Under the pieces are notes generated by a model that saw only the letters and a list, made by a program, of their open reading frames with translations, did no database searches and had not been told where the DNA came from. Below, piece after piece: positions 27,091 to 36,684 of a stretch of DNA of 64,000 nucleotides; within the stretch, counting starts at the first letter, position 1, and every line of letters begins with the position of its first letter. The translations under genes were made by a program, and so were the position numbers. The DNA comes from Marinobacter changyiensis (lineage in GTDB: Bacteria > Pseudomonadota > Gammaproteobacteria > Pseudomonadales > Oleiphilaceae). The stretch spans positions 431,586 through 495,585 of the forward strand of contig NZ_VZZZ01000005.1 in NCBI RefSeq assembly GCF_009193265.1, written 5' to 3'.

Positions 27091-28374
27091 CTAAATCTGC
27101 TTGTTAACTACCTCTGACAGCTGGCTGCGGTTGCCGTCCGTGTCCAGTGTCCGGATGGCAAAGTACCAGGTGCCTGCGTCGAGCTGATCCACCAGTAACT
27201 CGTCAATCGATGCATCACCAATGGCAAGGGTCTGATTCAGGGCTTCCGCGTTGGTGCCGTAGACCACCTCGAAGCCGGCAATCTCACCCATGCTGAGACT
27301 TTCACCATTCACCCGGGTCATCGGGGCTGTCCAGCTCAGCAACGCAGTATTCGCCGGGAGCCCCTCTTCCGAACTATTGTCACTGGCGGGGGACTCGTCA
27401 ACCGTATCCGCAACGCTGGTATCCGATTCTTCATAGACATCGGCGATGGTTTTAAACCGGTGCACATTGCGGGACACAACGATGGCGAGCTTTTGGCTGA
27501 CAATGCCTGAGTCGGTCATCATCTGGAGTTCAGACGCTTGCAAAGTAGCCACACTGATGATATCCGCCATCGCCAGGTTAACGCCGTCACCCAGAATATC
27601 GATCTGCCCACTGTCGACTATCTGTGCCGACATGTCGTTCAGCACATCCGCAATGTTTTGCCATTGGGCATTATCGTTGACCAGTGCCAGAAAGGCGGCA
27701 TTGGCAATCGCCACCTGAAGACCATCGGCAGACACTTCATTCAATTGGTCAAGCTGAGTAAGGTCGGGTGGCGCCATAGCAAGAGCACCGGCGGTCAGGC
27801 CGAACCAGCCCTCGACAGCCTCATAGGCGTCCGTAAGCGCCGTCGGGGAAAGCCCCTCGCCACCAGTATTACGCTCTGCCAACGTCACTGCCAAATGGGT
27901 CAGCGGTGTCAGGTAGACGGTTTCTGCAGTCAGATCACCAGCGCCCCGTAGAATGAAATCGCTCTCCAGGGTCAGAGTTTCACCAAAAAGCACCGGCTCA
28001 CCACCAGCCTGATAACAGCTGGGAACGACATCGCATACCATACGGGTAGACTGGTCAGCCCGAATCTCCACGAGAGCCCAGCCTTCAGCCTTACCCGGCA
28101 GGCGCAACTGGTAACTGCCGTCATCGGCGGTTCGTACCGCTTTCGCCGCCAGTTTACCGGGACTGTAGCGGCCAGATTGATTCACCATAAGACGCTTTGC
28201 AGTCACAATGCCCTGCCGTATGACCCCTTTCATGGCACTGCCTGCGATCTGCACAGAAGGCTCATTTGTCTCCTGAGCCTGGGCACTGGCGTTACTATTA
28301 TCGTCCTTACCATCCGGACCGCAGCCCGCAAGCAAAGCCACCATGGGTAGAATCAGCAGTCCGCGCTTTAACAT
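27091..28374 (-). CDS. Lipoprotein with C-terminal fibronectin type III-like domain
   Basis: From the Met at 28374 this is a 427-residue precursor with a lipoprotein signal peptide (MLKRGLLILPMVALLAGC, lipobox LLAGC). After an Asp/Asn/Gln-rich linker comes a domain starting VQIAGSAMKGVIRQGIVTAKRL that looks like a carboxypeptidase-regulatory-type beta domain (DDGSYQLRLPG). A helical middle region follows, and the last ~90 residues resemble a fibronectin type III module (ALLSWTAPMTRVNGE ... GTWYFAIRTLDTDGNRSQLSEVV). It is likely surface- or periplasm-anchored. Function unknown. Upstream in-frame ATGs at 28395 and 28443 give longer leaders. Confidence 0.78.
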   Translation of the reverse strand: MLKRGLLILPMVALLAGCGPDGKDDNSNASAQAQETNEPSVQIAGSAMKGVIRQGIVTAKRLMVNQSGRYSPGKLAAKAVRTADDGSYQLRLPGKAEGWALVEIRADQSTRMVCDVVPSCYQAGGEPVLFGETLTLESDFILRGAGDLTAETVYLTPLTHLAVTLAERNTGGEGLSPTALTDAYEAVEGWFGLTAGALAMAPPDLTQLDQLNEVSADGLQVAIANAAFLALVNDNAQWQNIADVLNDMSAQIVDSGQIDILGDGVNLAMADIISVATLQASELQMMTDSGIVSQKLAIVVSRNVHRFKTIADVYEESDTSVADTVDESPASDNSSEEGLPANTALLSWTAPMTRVNGESLSMGEIAGFEVVYGTNAEALNQTLAIGDASIDELLVDQLDAGTWYFAIRTLDTDGNRSQLSEVVNKQI

Positions 28375-28614
28375 TTTATTGCCGCAATATGACATGATTT
28401 TGCACCCGATTATTGACAACGTGTGCAAATGATACCCAGTCAATTTAAAGCTTAATGCGGCATAGCTCCCTGTTTCTCCCTAAAAACTCGTCAGTAAATT
28501 GGCACTTATTTAGCAATGTTTAGATTTTTAATTGCCGACTGAATAAGTAACCAGCGAAATCAATAAGCTGTTCGGAAACCGCTCATTGCCCGCTGTCAGG
28601 AATTATTGTTAGCT

Positions 28615-28637
28615 ATCTACCTTCCAAGGAGGTAGAT
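28615..28637 (+). promoter_or_regulatory. Hairpin holding the Shine-Dalgarno of the Bcr/CflA gene
   Basis: ATCTACCT (28615-28622) and AGGTAGAT (28630-28637) pair perfectly over 8 bp around a 7-base loop. The ribosome site AAGGAGG (28627-28632 region) spans the loop and the right arm, and the TTG start follows one base later. Pairing would block ribosome access, suggesting translational control. Confidence 0.6.
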
Positions 28638-28638
28638 C

Positions 28639-29856
28639 TTGTCCCACTTTCAGCTTGCGTTATTACTGGGTATGACTGTCGCACTAGGGCCGCTGGCGCT
28701 GGATGCCTATTTGCCGGCATTCCCGAGCATTGCAGACAATTTGGGCATTGCCCATGGCGAGGTCGGGCTGACCCTGAGCGCTTATGTGGCAACACTGGGG
28801 CTGGCCCAACTGGTCGGTGGCCCGTTGTCTGACCGCTATGGTCGGCGCCCGATTTTACTGGCCGGCCTGGCCGTATTTGCCGCTGCGGCGGTGATGATCT
28901 CGCTGGCGAACACGCTGGCAGACCTGGTGATCTGGCGGGTTGTCCAGGGCGTCGGTGGGGCATTCTGTGCGGTCTCGGTGCCTGCCATCGTGCGAGACCA
29001 GGTCGGCGGGCAAGATGCGGCGCGGTTATTCGGGCTGATCGGCCTGATCATGTTTATCGCACCAGCCGCCGCCCCGTCGTTGGGTGCCCTGATGCTGCTG
29101 CTGGGTGACTGGCACTGGATCTTCCTGATGCTGGCTGGTTATGCGGTGTTGCTGGTGCTGGCACTGCAATTGGCCCTTTTCCCCCGGTTGCAACCGCGAC
29201 CACCAGCGATCACCCCCGTCCGCACCCTGGTGACCAACTACCTGCTGGTACTCCGGCATAAAACCACCATGCGTTTTGTGGGCATTCAAGTGCTGTGCTT
29301 CAGCACCATGCTGCTGTTTATTACCCACTCCTCCTTCATCTACCAGGAATGGTATGGCCTTTCCAACGGCATGTTCTCTATGCTGTTTGCCGCCAATATC
29401 GCACTGATGGCGATACTGAACCTTATCAACCGGCCGCTCCTGCGCAGATTCTCATCGGTGGTTTTGTTGCGGGGACAGGTGATGCTGCAGTGCCTGGCAT
29501 TAGTCGCGCTGGTAACCGTTGTACTAATGGAAGGCCCGTTCTGGCTGGTCGCTGCCTGCATTATTGCGGCGATTGGCTTCCAGGGCGGGATTATTCCCTA
29601 CAATATGGCCAACGCACTGGAATTCTTTCCCCATCTGGGCGGCACCGCGGCGGCCATGCTCGGAGCATCACAGTTCACCATTGCGGGCGCCATCAGCGCG
29701 CTGTCATCGTTATACGAGGGCGAAGCCTTGCTGCCCATTGCGGCCACCATGCTGCTGTGCTCCGCAGGTGCCGTCCTGCTGGCGCTGGGCGCGCCTCAGG
29801 CGGTGGCACGAGAAATGGCAGCGGACGCTTCAGGGGCCTCTGCCACGGCAGGTTGA
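28639..29856 (+). CDS. Bcr/CflA-family multidrug MFS exporter
   Basis: A 405-residue 12-TM major facilitator of the Bcr/CflA drug-resistance group. The start LGPLALDAYLPAFPSIADNL, motif A as GGPLSDRYGRRPILLAG, and motif C-like GLIGLIMFIAPAAAPSLGA are characteristic. Members export bicyclomycin, chloramphenicol or related small molecules with H+; the substrate here is unknown. The start codon is TTG, supported by a consensus AAGGAGG six bases upstream that is folded into a hairpin. The gene ends 10 bp before the convergent DUF3010 gene. Confidence 0.92.
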   Translation: MSHFQLALLLGMTVALGPLALDAYLPAFPSIADNLGIAHGEVGLTLSAYVATLGLAQLVGGPLSDRYGRRPILLAGLAVFAAAAVMISLANTLADLVIWRVVQGVGGAFCAVSVPAIVRDQVGGQDAARLFGLIGLIMFIAPAAAPSLGALMLLLGDWHWIFLMLAGYAVLLVLALQLALFPRLQPRPPAITPVRTLVTNYLLVLRHKTTMRFVGIQVLCFSTMLLFITHSSFIYQEWYGLSNGMFSMLFAANIALMAILNLINRPLLRRFSSVVLLRGQVMLQCLALVALVTVVLMEGPFWLVAACIIAAIGFQGGIIPYNMANALEFFPHLGGTAAAMLGASQFTIAGAISALSSLYEGEALLPIAATMLLCSAGAVLLALGAPQAVAREMAADASGASATAG

Positions 29857-29866
29857 AGCAGGCAGG

Positions 29867-30298
29867 CTACCTCGCCATGTGCCCGGCGTAAGCCACGATA
29901 AAGGCGGTTTCCTGAAATATCTTCAAACCCGTGTCTGCAAAAGGGATGGGTAACGGATGTGCCGCAAGTGTCGATTTGATCAGCGCCGGCGAGAGCAGAG
30001 TAATCTTGAGATTCGTATCCGCGATCAATTGTATAGCCGCCTCCAGCTTGAAACTGAGGGCACCGCCGGCAAACTTACCCTTGGGCATACGCTCCTTGAT
30101 CGCGACCTGGTCAACGCCGTAATCGGCCATCAGCGCCGCGAACGCCACCTGAAACTCCAGCAAATCTTCCCGTGTGTGATTCTTCTTGAGAGTCAGTTTA
30201 CGTACCTTGCACTCGGGTATCGTGAACTGCCCCTGATCCAGGTTCAGCAAACAAACAACAGCATCGCTGCCGGTGAGTTCAACACCGCAAATAATCAT
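29867..30298 (-). CDS. DUF3010 family protein
   Basis: This 143-residue soluble protein matches DUF3010. Its RNase H-like start MIICGVELTGSDAVVCLL, the KLTLKKNHTREDLLEFQVAF block and AIKERMPKGKFAGGALSFKLE are distinctive. The opening beta-hairpin with an acidic residue resembles nucleotidyl/ribonuclease H-like folds, but no activity is known to me. It lies just downstream of the nuo operon on the same strand, separated by 84 bp, and may be served by readthrough or its own promoter. Confidence 0.85.
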   Translation of the reverse strand: MIICGVELTGSDAVVCLLNLDQGQFTIPECKVRKLTLKKNHTREDLLEFQVAFAALMADYGVDQVAIKERMPKGKFAGGALSFKLEAAIQLIADTNLKITLLSPALIKSTLAAHPLPIPFADTGLKIFQETAFIVAYAGHMAR

Positions 30299-30330
30299 AA
30301 TATTCCTTAGATGGAATCAATTGGACAGTC

Positions 30331-30350
30331 CAGAGCATCGGCAAGCTCTG
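30331..30350 (-). terminator. Weak hairpin after nuoN
   Basis: CAGAGC (30331-30336) and GCTCTG (30345-30350) form a 6-bp stem with an 8-base loop, about 35 bp beyond the nuoN stop and before the DUF3010 gene. There is no T-run, so a role as operon terminator is uncertain. Confidence 0.25.
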
Positions 30351-30382
30351 TCTCACAACCCTCATAACTGAGTTCCAGGCAC

Positions 30383-31819
30383 TCAGCGTGGCAGGGTTGA
30401 TAACCCCGCCACCCAGTCAATCATGGGCGTAGGATAAACCCCCAAAACCAGGATTAACACGGCGACGACCAGTAACGTCAGGCCACCGATCCGGCTGCCC
30501 CAGTCATTGGTGGCGTCTCGCCGGCGCATACCGGGTTCGGGCAGGTAGAGTGTGACCATAACGCGCAGGTAATAGAACAGGCCAATGGCGCTGCCCGCCA
30601 CGATACCACCCACCAGCCACCAGCGGCTCTCGGAAACGCCCAGGGCCAACACGTAGAATTTGCCGATAAAGCCGGCAGTGAGAGGAATACCCGCCAGGGA
30701 CAGGAAGCTCACTGTCATCACTGCAGCCAGCCAGGGCCGGCGCCAGAACAGGCCACGGTAGTGGTGCAGCCCGGCTGCGTCCTCACCCCTGAAGGGGCTG
30801 GATAGCTGGGTGACCACGCCAAAGGCCGCCAGAGTGGTGACCAGGTAGGTAATCAGGTAGACCCCAACAGTTTCGACTGCCAGCGTGCCCCCCACGACGA
30901 TTGCCACCATCAGGTAACCAAAATGGGCAATTGAGGAGTAGCCCAGCAGGCGCTTCAGGTTGGACTGGAATAACGCCAGCAAGTTACCGCCCAGCATGGT
31001 CAGCAACGCCAGTACGGTAACAAGGGTCCGAAGCCAGTTGCTATCGAAAACCGGCGCTACCATCACCAGGCGCAGCAACAGCACGAACACCGCCAGCTTG
31101 CTGACCGTGGCGAGGAAGATGGTGGCCGGCGCGGGCCCACCCTGGTAGACGTCCGGGGTCCACAGATGGAAAGGTATGATGGAGAGCTTGAAACCGAGAC
31201 CGACCAGCATCAGCACCGCCCCGGCCAGGGTCCACACATCGAAGCTGGTTGCCAACCCTGCCAGGCTGGCCAGATCCAGGCGACCGGTGCGGGCGTAAAT
31301 CAGCGCCATACCGAACAATAGAAAGGCGGTGGCCGCAGCGGACAGGATCAGGTATTTGATGCCGGCCTCCAGCGACCGTTCTGCCCGAAAACTGTAGGCA
31401 AGCATGCCGTAGAGCGGCATCGACAGCAGTTCCAGGCTGATGAACAGGGTAGCCAGGTGGTTGCTGGCCACCAGCCCCAAAGCCCCGGTGACCGCGCACA
31501 TCAGCAGCAGGTAGAACTCCTCCCGGGGGCCGATGTAGCCGGTCAGGTAGTGATGACTCAGGGCCACCGTCACCAGTGCGCACAACAACACCAGTACACT
31601 GCCCATGACGGCGAGGTCATCCATGATCATCAGCGGTGGCGAGCTCAGCGCCGTGGCGGCCACCGGCACGCAAATCAGGGCCAGCACCAGGCCGGCGGCG
31701 GATAGCACCGCGGTAAGTCCGTGATTCCGCTGCCAGGCCACGCCCAACATGATCACCACGGCCGTAGTGCCGACTACAATCAGCGGCAGCAGGGCGATAA
31801 GGTTTGCCAGGGTCAGCAT
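30383..31819 (-). CDS. nuoN: NADH-quinone oxidoreductase subunit N
   Basis: This 478-residue antiporter-like membrane subunit of complex I has about 14 TM segments. Recognisable parts are SLELLSMPLYGMLAYSFRAERSLEAG (the charged TM5 region with its Glu and the following basic residue) and GFKLSIIPFHLWTPDVYQG (the TM7 lysine). It forms part of the proton-pumping arm in the inner membrane. It is the last gene of the operon; its start overlaps the nuoM stop by one base. Confidence 0.96.
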   Translation of the reverse strand: MLTLANLIALLPLIVVGTTAVVIMLGVAWQRNHGLTAVLSAAGLVLALICVPVAATALSSPPLMIMDDLAVMGSVLVLLCALVTVALSHHYLTGYIGPREEFYLLLMCAVTGALGLVASNHLATLFISLELLSMPLYGMLAYSFRAERSLEAGIKYLILSAAATAFLLFGMALIYARTGRLDLASLAGLATSFDVWTLAGAVLMLVGLGFKLSIIPFHLWTPDVYQGGPAPATIFLATVSKLAVFVLLLRLVMVAPVFDSNWLRTLVTVLALLTMLGGNLLALFQSNLKRLLGYSSIAHFGYLMVAIVVGGTLAVETVGVYLITYLVTTLAAFGVVTQLSSPFRGEDAAGLHHYRGLFWRRPWLAAVMTVSFLSLAGIPLTAGFIGKFYVLALGVSESRWWLVGGIVAGSAIGLFYYLRVMVTLYLPEPGMRRRDATNDWGSRIGGLTLLVVAVLILVLGVYPTPMIDWVAGLSTLPR

Positions 31820-33351
31820 CAGTTCACCTCTCCCGCCCGAGCTGCCAGATCTGCACTGTCGGTGAACAGTTGCGAGACGGGAGCAGCTACGGCGGCGGTG
31901 GTATCCAGCAGGGGTTGCGGATAGAGCCCTACCACCAGCGTCAGTACCAGCAGCACCAGCAGCATGCCGTATTCCCGGACATCAGGCCCGGCCAGCGGCC
32001 CCGGGCGGTATTCGGAGCCAAAGTGCACCCGCTGCATCAGCAGCAGGGAATAGATGGCCGCCAGCACCAGGCCTGCGCTGGCAATCACCACTACGACCGG
32101 CGCGCCGGGGAAGGTGCCGAACAGGATCATGAACTCCCCCACGAAGTTGGCGGTAGCGGGCATGCCCAGGGACGCGGCGACAAAACACACGGTAAAGCCG
32201 GGTAATACCGGTATGCGCCCCCACAAGCCACCCATCATACGCATGTCACGGGTGTGGATACGTTCGTACAGCTGGCCGCTGAGAATAAACAGCCCGGCGC
32301 TTGAGAGGGCATGGGCCACCATCAGTACGATGGCCCCCTGGATCGCCAGTTCCGAGCCGGAGTACAGGGCGATCAGCACGAAACCCATGTGGGAGATGCT
32401 GGTGTAGGCGATCAGCCGCTTGATGTCCTGCTGGCCACACGCCAGCACCGCCCCATAGATAACCCCCACCAGCCCCAGGGTCATGGCCACCGGCGCGAAG
32501 GCCTGGGACTCCTCCGGGAACAGCGGCAGCGCGAACCGCAGAATGCCATAAGCCGCGGTTTTCAGCAGAATGCCGGCCAGGTCGACGCTGCCGGCAGTGG
32601 GCGCCTGGGCGTGGGCGTCCGGCAGCCAGCCATGGAAGGGCACTACCGGCAGTTTCACCGCAAAAGCGACAAAGAACCCCAGCATCAGCCACGGCGCCAG
32701 GGCGTCCGGGATGTCGGTTCCCCGCAGGGTGTCATAGCTGAAGGACAGCTCTCCGGTGTTGCTTAAATGCACAAACACCAGCGCAACAATCGACACCAGC
32801 ATCAGCAGGCCGCTGGCCTGGGTATAGATGAAGAAACGGGTGGCCGCGCGAATACGGGTCTGTCCCGCCGAGCCGCTGTGGCCCCAGAGGGCGATCAGGA
32901 AGTACATCGGCACCAGCATCATTTCCCAGAACAGGAAGAACAGGAACAAATCCAGCGCCAGGAACACGCCCACCACCCCGCCGAGGATGAACAGCAGATT
33001 CAGGTGGAAGAAACCCACCCGATGGGCAATTTCGTGCCAGGAGCAAAGTACCGCCAGGGCACCGAGGAATCCGGTCAGCGCCACCAGGATCAACGACAGA
33101 CCGTCCATCGCCAGATGAATCTCGATGCCGAAACGGGGAATCCAGGGCGCTCGCCATTCCAGCATCCACTGGCCGCCACCAGCGACCGGCAGACTGACAT
33201 CGTCGGTCAGCCATACCACCACGCTGATGACCAGCACGAACAGCATGGTACCCAGGGCGATCCAGCGGGGTGCCTGATCTCCCCACCGCTCAGCCTGCCA
33301 GCACAAAAGTCCCCCCAGAAAGGGAATCAGAATCAGCCACACCAGGATCAT
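31819..33351 (-). CDS. nuoM: NADH-quinone oxidoreductase subunit M
   Basis: This 510-residue complex I membrane subunit shows the NuoM pattern FFLFWEMMLVPMYFLIALWG (TM5 glutamate) and AVKLPVVPFHGWLPDAHAQA (TM7 lysine and His), followed by AYTSISHMGFVLIALYSG. It is one of three antiporter-like pumps in the membrane arm. Start [14 protein letters not shown] overlaps the nuoL stop by four bases. Length is like E. coli NuoM (509). Confidence 0.97.
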   Translation of the reverse strand: MILVWLILIPFLGGLLCWQAERWGDQAPRWIALGTMLFVLVISVVVWLTDDVSLPVAGGGQWMLEWRAPWIPRFGIEIHLAMDGLSLILVALTGFLGALAVLCSWHEIAHRVGFFHLNLLFILGGVVGVFLALDLFLFFLFWEMMLVPMYFLIALWGHSGSAGQTRIRAATRFFIYTQASGLLMLVSIVALVFVHLSNTGELSFSYDTLRGTDIPDALAPWLMLGFFVAFAVKLPVVPFHGWLPDAHAQAPTAGSVDLAGILLKTAAYGILRFALPLFPEESQAFAPVAMTLGLVGVIYGAVLACGQQDIKRLIAYTSISHMGFVLIALYSGSELAIQGAIVLMVAHALSSAGLFILSGQLYERIHTRDMRMMGGLWGRIPVLPGFTVCFVAASLGMPATANFVGEFMILFGTFPGAPVVVVIASAGLVLAAIYSLLLMQRVHFGSEYRPGPLAGPDVREYGMLLVLLVLTLVVGLYPQPLLDTTAAVAAPVSQLFTDSADLAARAGEVN

Positions 33352-35216
33352 GGGACCTCTCCCGGCAGCAACGCCAGCGTCAACAGGATCACCGTCACCC
33401 CGAAGACCATCACCAGAGCATAGCTGCGCACCCGACCGTTCTGACTGCGCACCAGGCCTGCGTTCAGCATTCGTGCTGTCAGCGCCGGCAAGTTCATCGC
33501 CAGATTCACCAGATCGACCCGCAGGTATTTCACCAGCAGTTGCCAGGGCCGCGCCAACAGCCGGTCGAACAGGGCATCAAAGCCCCAGGCGTGGTGCCAC
33601 AGGGTCCAGATGCGCGCACCCATGCCCTGCCGGGTCCTTTCGGCAAGCCAGTCCCGTTGCCACAGAAACAGCCACACCGCCAGCAACAGGCCGGCGATGG
33701 CCGCGCCTATGGCCAGCACTTGCAACAGCGTGTGACCGGAGTCGGTAGTCTCCCCGGGCGCGGTGGGAAACATTTCTCCCAGCCCAGGATAAAGCCACGC
33801 TCCGATAAAGGTGGAAAGCATTGCCAGCACCACTAATGGCAGGTGATGGGTCAAAAGGTTGCGACCGGGCTCCGGGTGGCGGGCATGGTCGCTGCCGGGC
33901 TCACCGTGGAAGGTGCCGAGAATCAGCCGCACGGTATAGAGTCCGGTAAGCACTGCGCCCAGCAGGCCTACCAGTAGCAACCCGGTCTGGTCCGCCGCCA
34001 TGGCCTGCCACAGAATTTCGTCCTTGCTGAAGAAGCCGGCACTGACCAATGGCAACGCCACCAGTGCAGCGCCCCCCACAAGGAAGCCGCCGTAAGCCAC
34101 CGGCAGTTTGCGCCAGAGACCGCCAAGGTGACGCATGTCCTGCTCATGGTGGCAGCTGATGATTACTGCCCCGGCCGACAGGAAGAGCAGAGCCTTGAAG
34201 AAGGCATGAGTCACCAGGTGGAAGATAGCGGCATCAAAGGCCCCTACCCCCAAAGCCAGGAACATATAGCCGATCTGACTCATGGTGGAATAGGCCAGTA
34301 CCCGTTTGATATCGGTCTGGGCCAGGGCCGCAAACGCTGCCAGCAGCAAGGACACCGCGCCAATTACCCCCACCAGCAGGAGCACGCCCGGCGCCAGCAA
34401 AAACAGACCGTTCAGGCGGACAATCAGATAGACCCCGGCGGTGACCATGGTGGCGGCGTGGATGAGTGCCGACACCGGAGTGGGCCCGGCCATGGCATCC
34501 GGCAGCCAGGTGTGCAGCGGCACCTGTGCCGACTTGCCCAGGGCGCCACCAAGCACCAGCAGGGCCGCCAGGTTGGCGGTGGTACTGCCCTGCGCCCAGG
34601 CTTGCGGAGCCTGATCCAGCACCGTGGCGATATCCAGGGTGCCGAGCTCCATGAAGATCAGGAACAGTCCCAGGGCCAGGAACACATCGCCGATACGGGT
34701 CACCACAAAAGCCTTGAAGGCCGCCTGGCCGTTGGCGCTGTTCTGGTAGTAGTAGCCGATCAGCCCGTAGCTACACAAGCCGACACCTTCCCAGCCCAGG
34801 AACAGCAACAGCAGGTTGTCCCCCAGCACCAACAGCATCATGCTGAAAACGAACAAGTTCATCCAGGCGTAAAAACGGGTAATGCCGACCTCTCCTGTCA
34901 TGTACCAGGCCGCAAACAAATGGATCAGAAAGCCCACGCCGGTGATCACCGACATCATCACCAGGGCGAGGCTATCCACCGCCAGGCCAATGGTGGGCTG
35001 GAAGTCCCCCACCCTGATCCAGGTCCACAGGGTCACGACTTCGCTGTCCCCGGAGTGCGTCATCACCAACCATGCAGTCGCCAGTGCGGCCAGCCCGACG
35101 CTGCCCACTCCGATGAACGAACTGGCCCCGGCGCCCAGACGTCCGGCGGAAAAGGCAAGGATCAGCGTACCCGCCAGGGGAAACAGGAACGAGAGAATTA
35201 CCGCCAATGCCATCAT
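33348..35216 (-). CDS. nuoL: NADH-quinone oxidoreductase subunit L
   Basis: This 622-residue distal antiporter-like pump of complex I has conserved [20 protein letters not shown] (TM5 Glu), [35 protein letters not shown] in pieces (TM7 Lys), and [16 protein letters not shown]. The C-terminal region carries the long lateral helix and an extra TM. It overlaps nuoK by four bases at its start. Typical family length (E. coli 613). Confidence 0.97.
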   Translation of the reverse strand: MMALAVILSFLFPLAGTLILAFSAGRLGAGASSFIGVGSVGLAALATAWLVMTHSGDSEVVTLWTWIRVGDFQPTIGLAVDSLALVMMSVITGVGFLIHLFAAWYMTGEVGITRFYAWMNLFVFSMMLLVLGDNLLLLFLGWEGVGLCSYGLIGYYYQNSANGQAAFKAFVVTRIGDVFLALGLFLIFMELGTLDIATVLDQAPQAWAQGSTTANLAALLVLGGALGKSAQVPLHTWLPDAMAGPTPVSALIHAATMVTAGVYLIVRLNGLFLLAPGVLLLVGVIGAVSLLLAAFAALAQTDIKRVLAYSTMSQIGYMFLALGVGAFDAAIFHLVTHAFFKALLFLSAGAVIISCHHEQDMRHLGGLWRKLPVAYGGFLVGGAALVALPLVSAGFFSKDEILWQAMAADQTGLLLVGLLGAVLTGLYTVRLILGTFHGEPGSDHARHPEPGRNLLTHHLPLVVLAMLSTFIGAWLYPGLGEMFPTAPGETTDSGHTLLQVLAIGAAIAGLLLAVWLFLWQRDWLAERTRQGMGARIWTLWHHAWGFDALFDRLLARPWQLLVKYLRVDLVNLAMNLPALTARMLNAGLVRSQNGRVRSYALVMVFGVTVILLTLALLPGEVP

Positions 35217-35521
35217 CCACGCATCCTGCTGGCCGCATCGAGGTTAAGGGACCGGAACCGCGGGTAGAGCTGGATCATCAACGCCAGCCCGACACTGGCC
35301 TCCGCTGCCGCCAGAGTGATCACCAGCAGGAACATGGCCTGCCCCTCCGGCTGATTCCAGGCCGTGGCGCCCACCACGAAGGCCAGCGCGGCAGAATTAA
35401 GCATCACTTCCAGGCTCATCAGCACAAACAGCATGTTGCGGCGTAGCATCAGCCCCAGCAGCCCGAGGCTGAACAGGATGGCGGCCAGGATCAGTCCATG
35501 TTCCATGGGGATACCCGTCAT
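35213..35521 (-). CDS. nuoK: NADH-quinone oxidoreductase subunit K
   Basis: This 102-residue, three-TM complex I subunit aligns with E. coli NuoK from [20 protein letters not shown] through [19 protein letters not shown] (conserved TM2 Glu) and [19 protein letters not shown] (TM3 Glu). These glutamates belong to the proton path along the membrane arm. Its start overlaps the nuoJ stop by four bases and its stop overlaps nuoL, so it is tightly coupled. Confidence 0.97.
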   Translation of the reverse strand: MTGIPMEHGLILAAILFSLGLLGLMLRRNMLFVLMSLEVMLNSAALAFVVGATAWNQPEGQAMFLLVITLAAAEASVGLALMIQLYPRFRSLNLDAASRMRG

Positions 35522-36072
35522 GAGTTGCCTCCGCGATCGGGAGAGCTGGGAGCGTTAGGAGGGCTGCGAAGTTTGCGCAGGGGGTTGCTGCGCCGGCCCA
35601 CATGGGAGGCGGTAACCAGCGCCGCCAACAGCAGGATGGCCGCCAGCTCCACCACTATCAGCCATGGCCCGAACAGGGTCAGTGCCACCGACCGGGCGGT
35701 GAGCAGTTCGCCATCGATGACCTTTTCCAAACCGCCCTGGCTCACCAGCGCCACCAGAGCGCCCAGCAGTACCAGTACCAGCAGCGTCGGCCCTGCCCAG
35801 TAGCGGGGGTGCGATAAGATCTGGTCGTATTCCGCGTCCGGCCTGAGGTTGAGCATCATCACCACGAACACAAACAGCACCATGATCGCCCCAGCGTAGA
35901 CGATGATTTCCAGGGCACCGGCGAAGGGCGCACCCAGGGCAAAGAACACCAGCGCCACCGCAATCAGCGAGACGATCAGGTACACCACCGCATGCACCGG
36001 GCTGGTGCCAGTGATCACCCCAACGGTGGCCAGCACTGCCACCAGGCCACTGAGATAGAAAGCCAGTTCCAT
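35518..36072 (-). CDS. nuoJ: NADH-quinone oxidoreductase subunit J
   Basis: A 184-residue membrane subunit with five TM helices. The signature region [21 protein letters not shown] and [20 protein letters not shown] contains the TM3 pi-bulge segment (IVYAGAI). The C-terminal ~25 residues are polar and variable ([19 protein letters not shown]). It lies 18 bp downstream of nuoI. Confidence 0.96.
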   Translation of the reverse strand: MELAFYLSGLVAVLATVGVITGTSPVHAVVYLIVSLIAVALVFFALGAPFAGALEIIVYAGAIMVLFVFVVMMLNLRPDAEYDQILSHPRYWAGPTLLVLVLLGALVALVSQGGLEKVIDGELLTARSVALTLFGPWLIVVELAAILLLAALVTASHVGRRSNPLRKLRSPPNAPSSPDRGGNS

Positions 36073-36090
36073 CAGGGTCTCCTTGTCCGG

Positions 36091-36675
36091 TCAGGGCAGC
36101 AGGGTACGCACATCTTCCGGGGCCTCCTCGTTGCGGGCCTCGCCTTTGTCCTTGCCACCAATGGCCAGGCCCGCCACCTTGTAGAAATGGTAGTCATGGT
36201 CCTTGCCGGGGCCATTGATCAGCAGGTCCTCTTTTTCGTACACCAGTTGCTGGCGATCGTATTCGCCCATCTCGAAATCCGGTGTCAGCTGAATGGCGGA
36301 GGTGGGGCAGGCTTCCTCGCACATGCCGCAAAAGATGCAGCGGGAAAAATTGATGCGGAAGAACTCCGGGTACCAGCGGCCATCTTCCTGTTCCCCCTTT
36401 TGCAGCGAGATGCAATCCACCGGGCAGGCCACCGCGCAAAGGTTGCAGGCCACGCAGCGCTCCTCACCGTCCGGGTCACGGGTCAGCACGATGCGGCCCC
36501 GATAGCGGGGTGGCAGATAGACTTGCTGTTCCGGGTAGTTCACCGTCTCCCGCTTGCGGAAGCTGTGCATGAAAACCATGCCCAGGGTGCGCAGCTGAGA
36601 CCAGGTGGCCGGTACCAGCCGCAGAAAAGACTTAGAGAGAAGCGTTCTGGTGACCGGGACGCTGGTTTTACCCAT
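36091..36675 (-). CDS. nuoI: NADH-quinone oxidoreductase subunit I
   Basis: This 194-residue peripheral ferredoxin-like subunit carries two [4Fe-4S] clusters (N6a, N6b). Ligands are C74/C77/C80 with C84, and C113/C116/C119 with C123. It passes electrons from NuoG toward NuoB. The basic, amphipathic N-terminus (about 1-45) would lie on the membrane surface. It sits between nuoH and nuoJ in the usual order. Confidence 0.97.
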   Translation of the reverse strand: MGKTSVPVTRTLLSKSFLRLVPATWSQLRTLGMVFMHSFRKRETVNYPEQQVYLPPRYRGRIVLTRDPDGEERCVACNLCAVACPVDCISLQKGEQEDGRWYPEFFRINFSRCIFCGMCEEACPTSAIQLTPDFEMGEYDRQQLVYEKEDLLINGPGKDHDYHFYKVAGLAIGGKDKGEARNEEAPEDVRTLLP

Positions 36676-36684
36676 AAGCCCTCC

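Noticed and set aside
26771..27094. 107-codon plus-strand frame in the gap upstream of the chemoreceptor
   Set aside because: No ribosome site or family; it runs through the lipoprotein terminator hairpin.
34128..35267. 379-codon plus-strand frame antisense to nuoL
   Set aside because: Low-complexity Gln/His-rich translation typical of antisense to membrane genes; no start signal.
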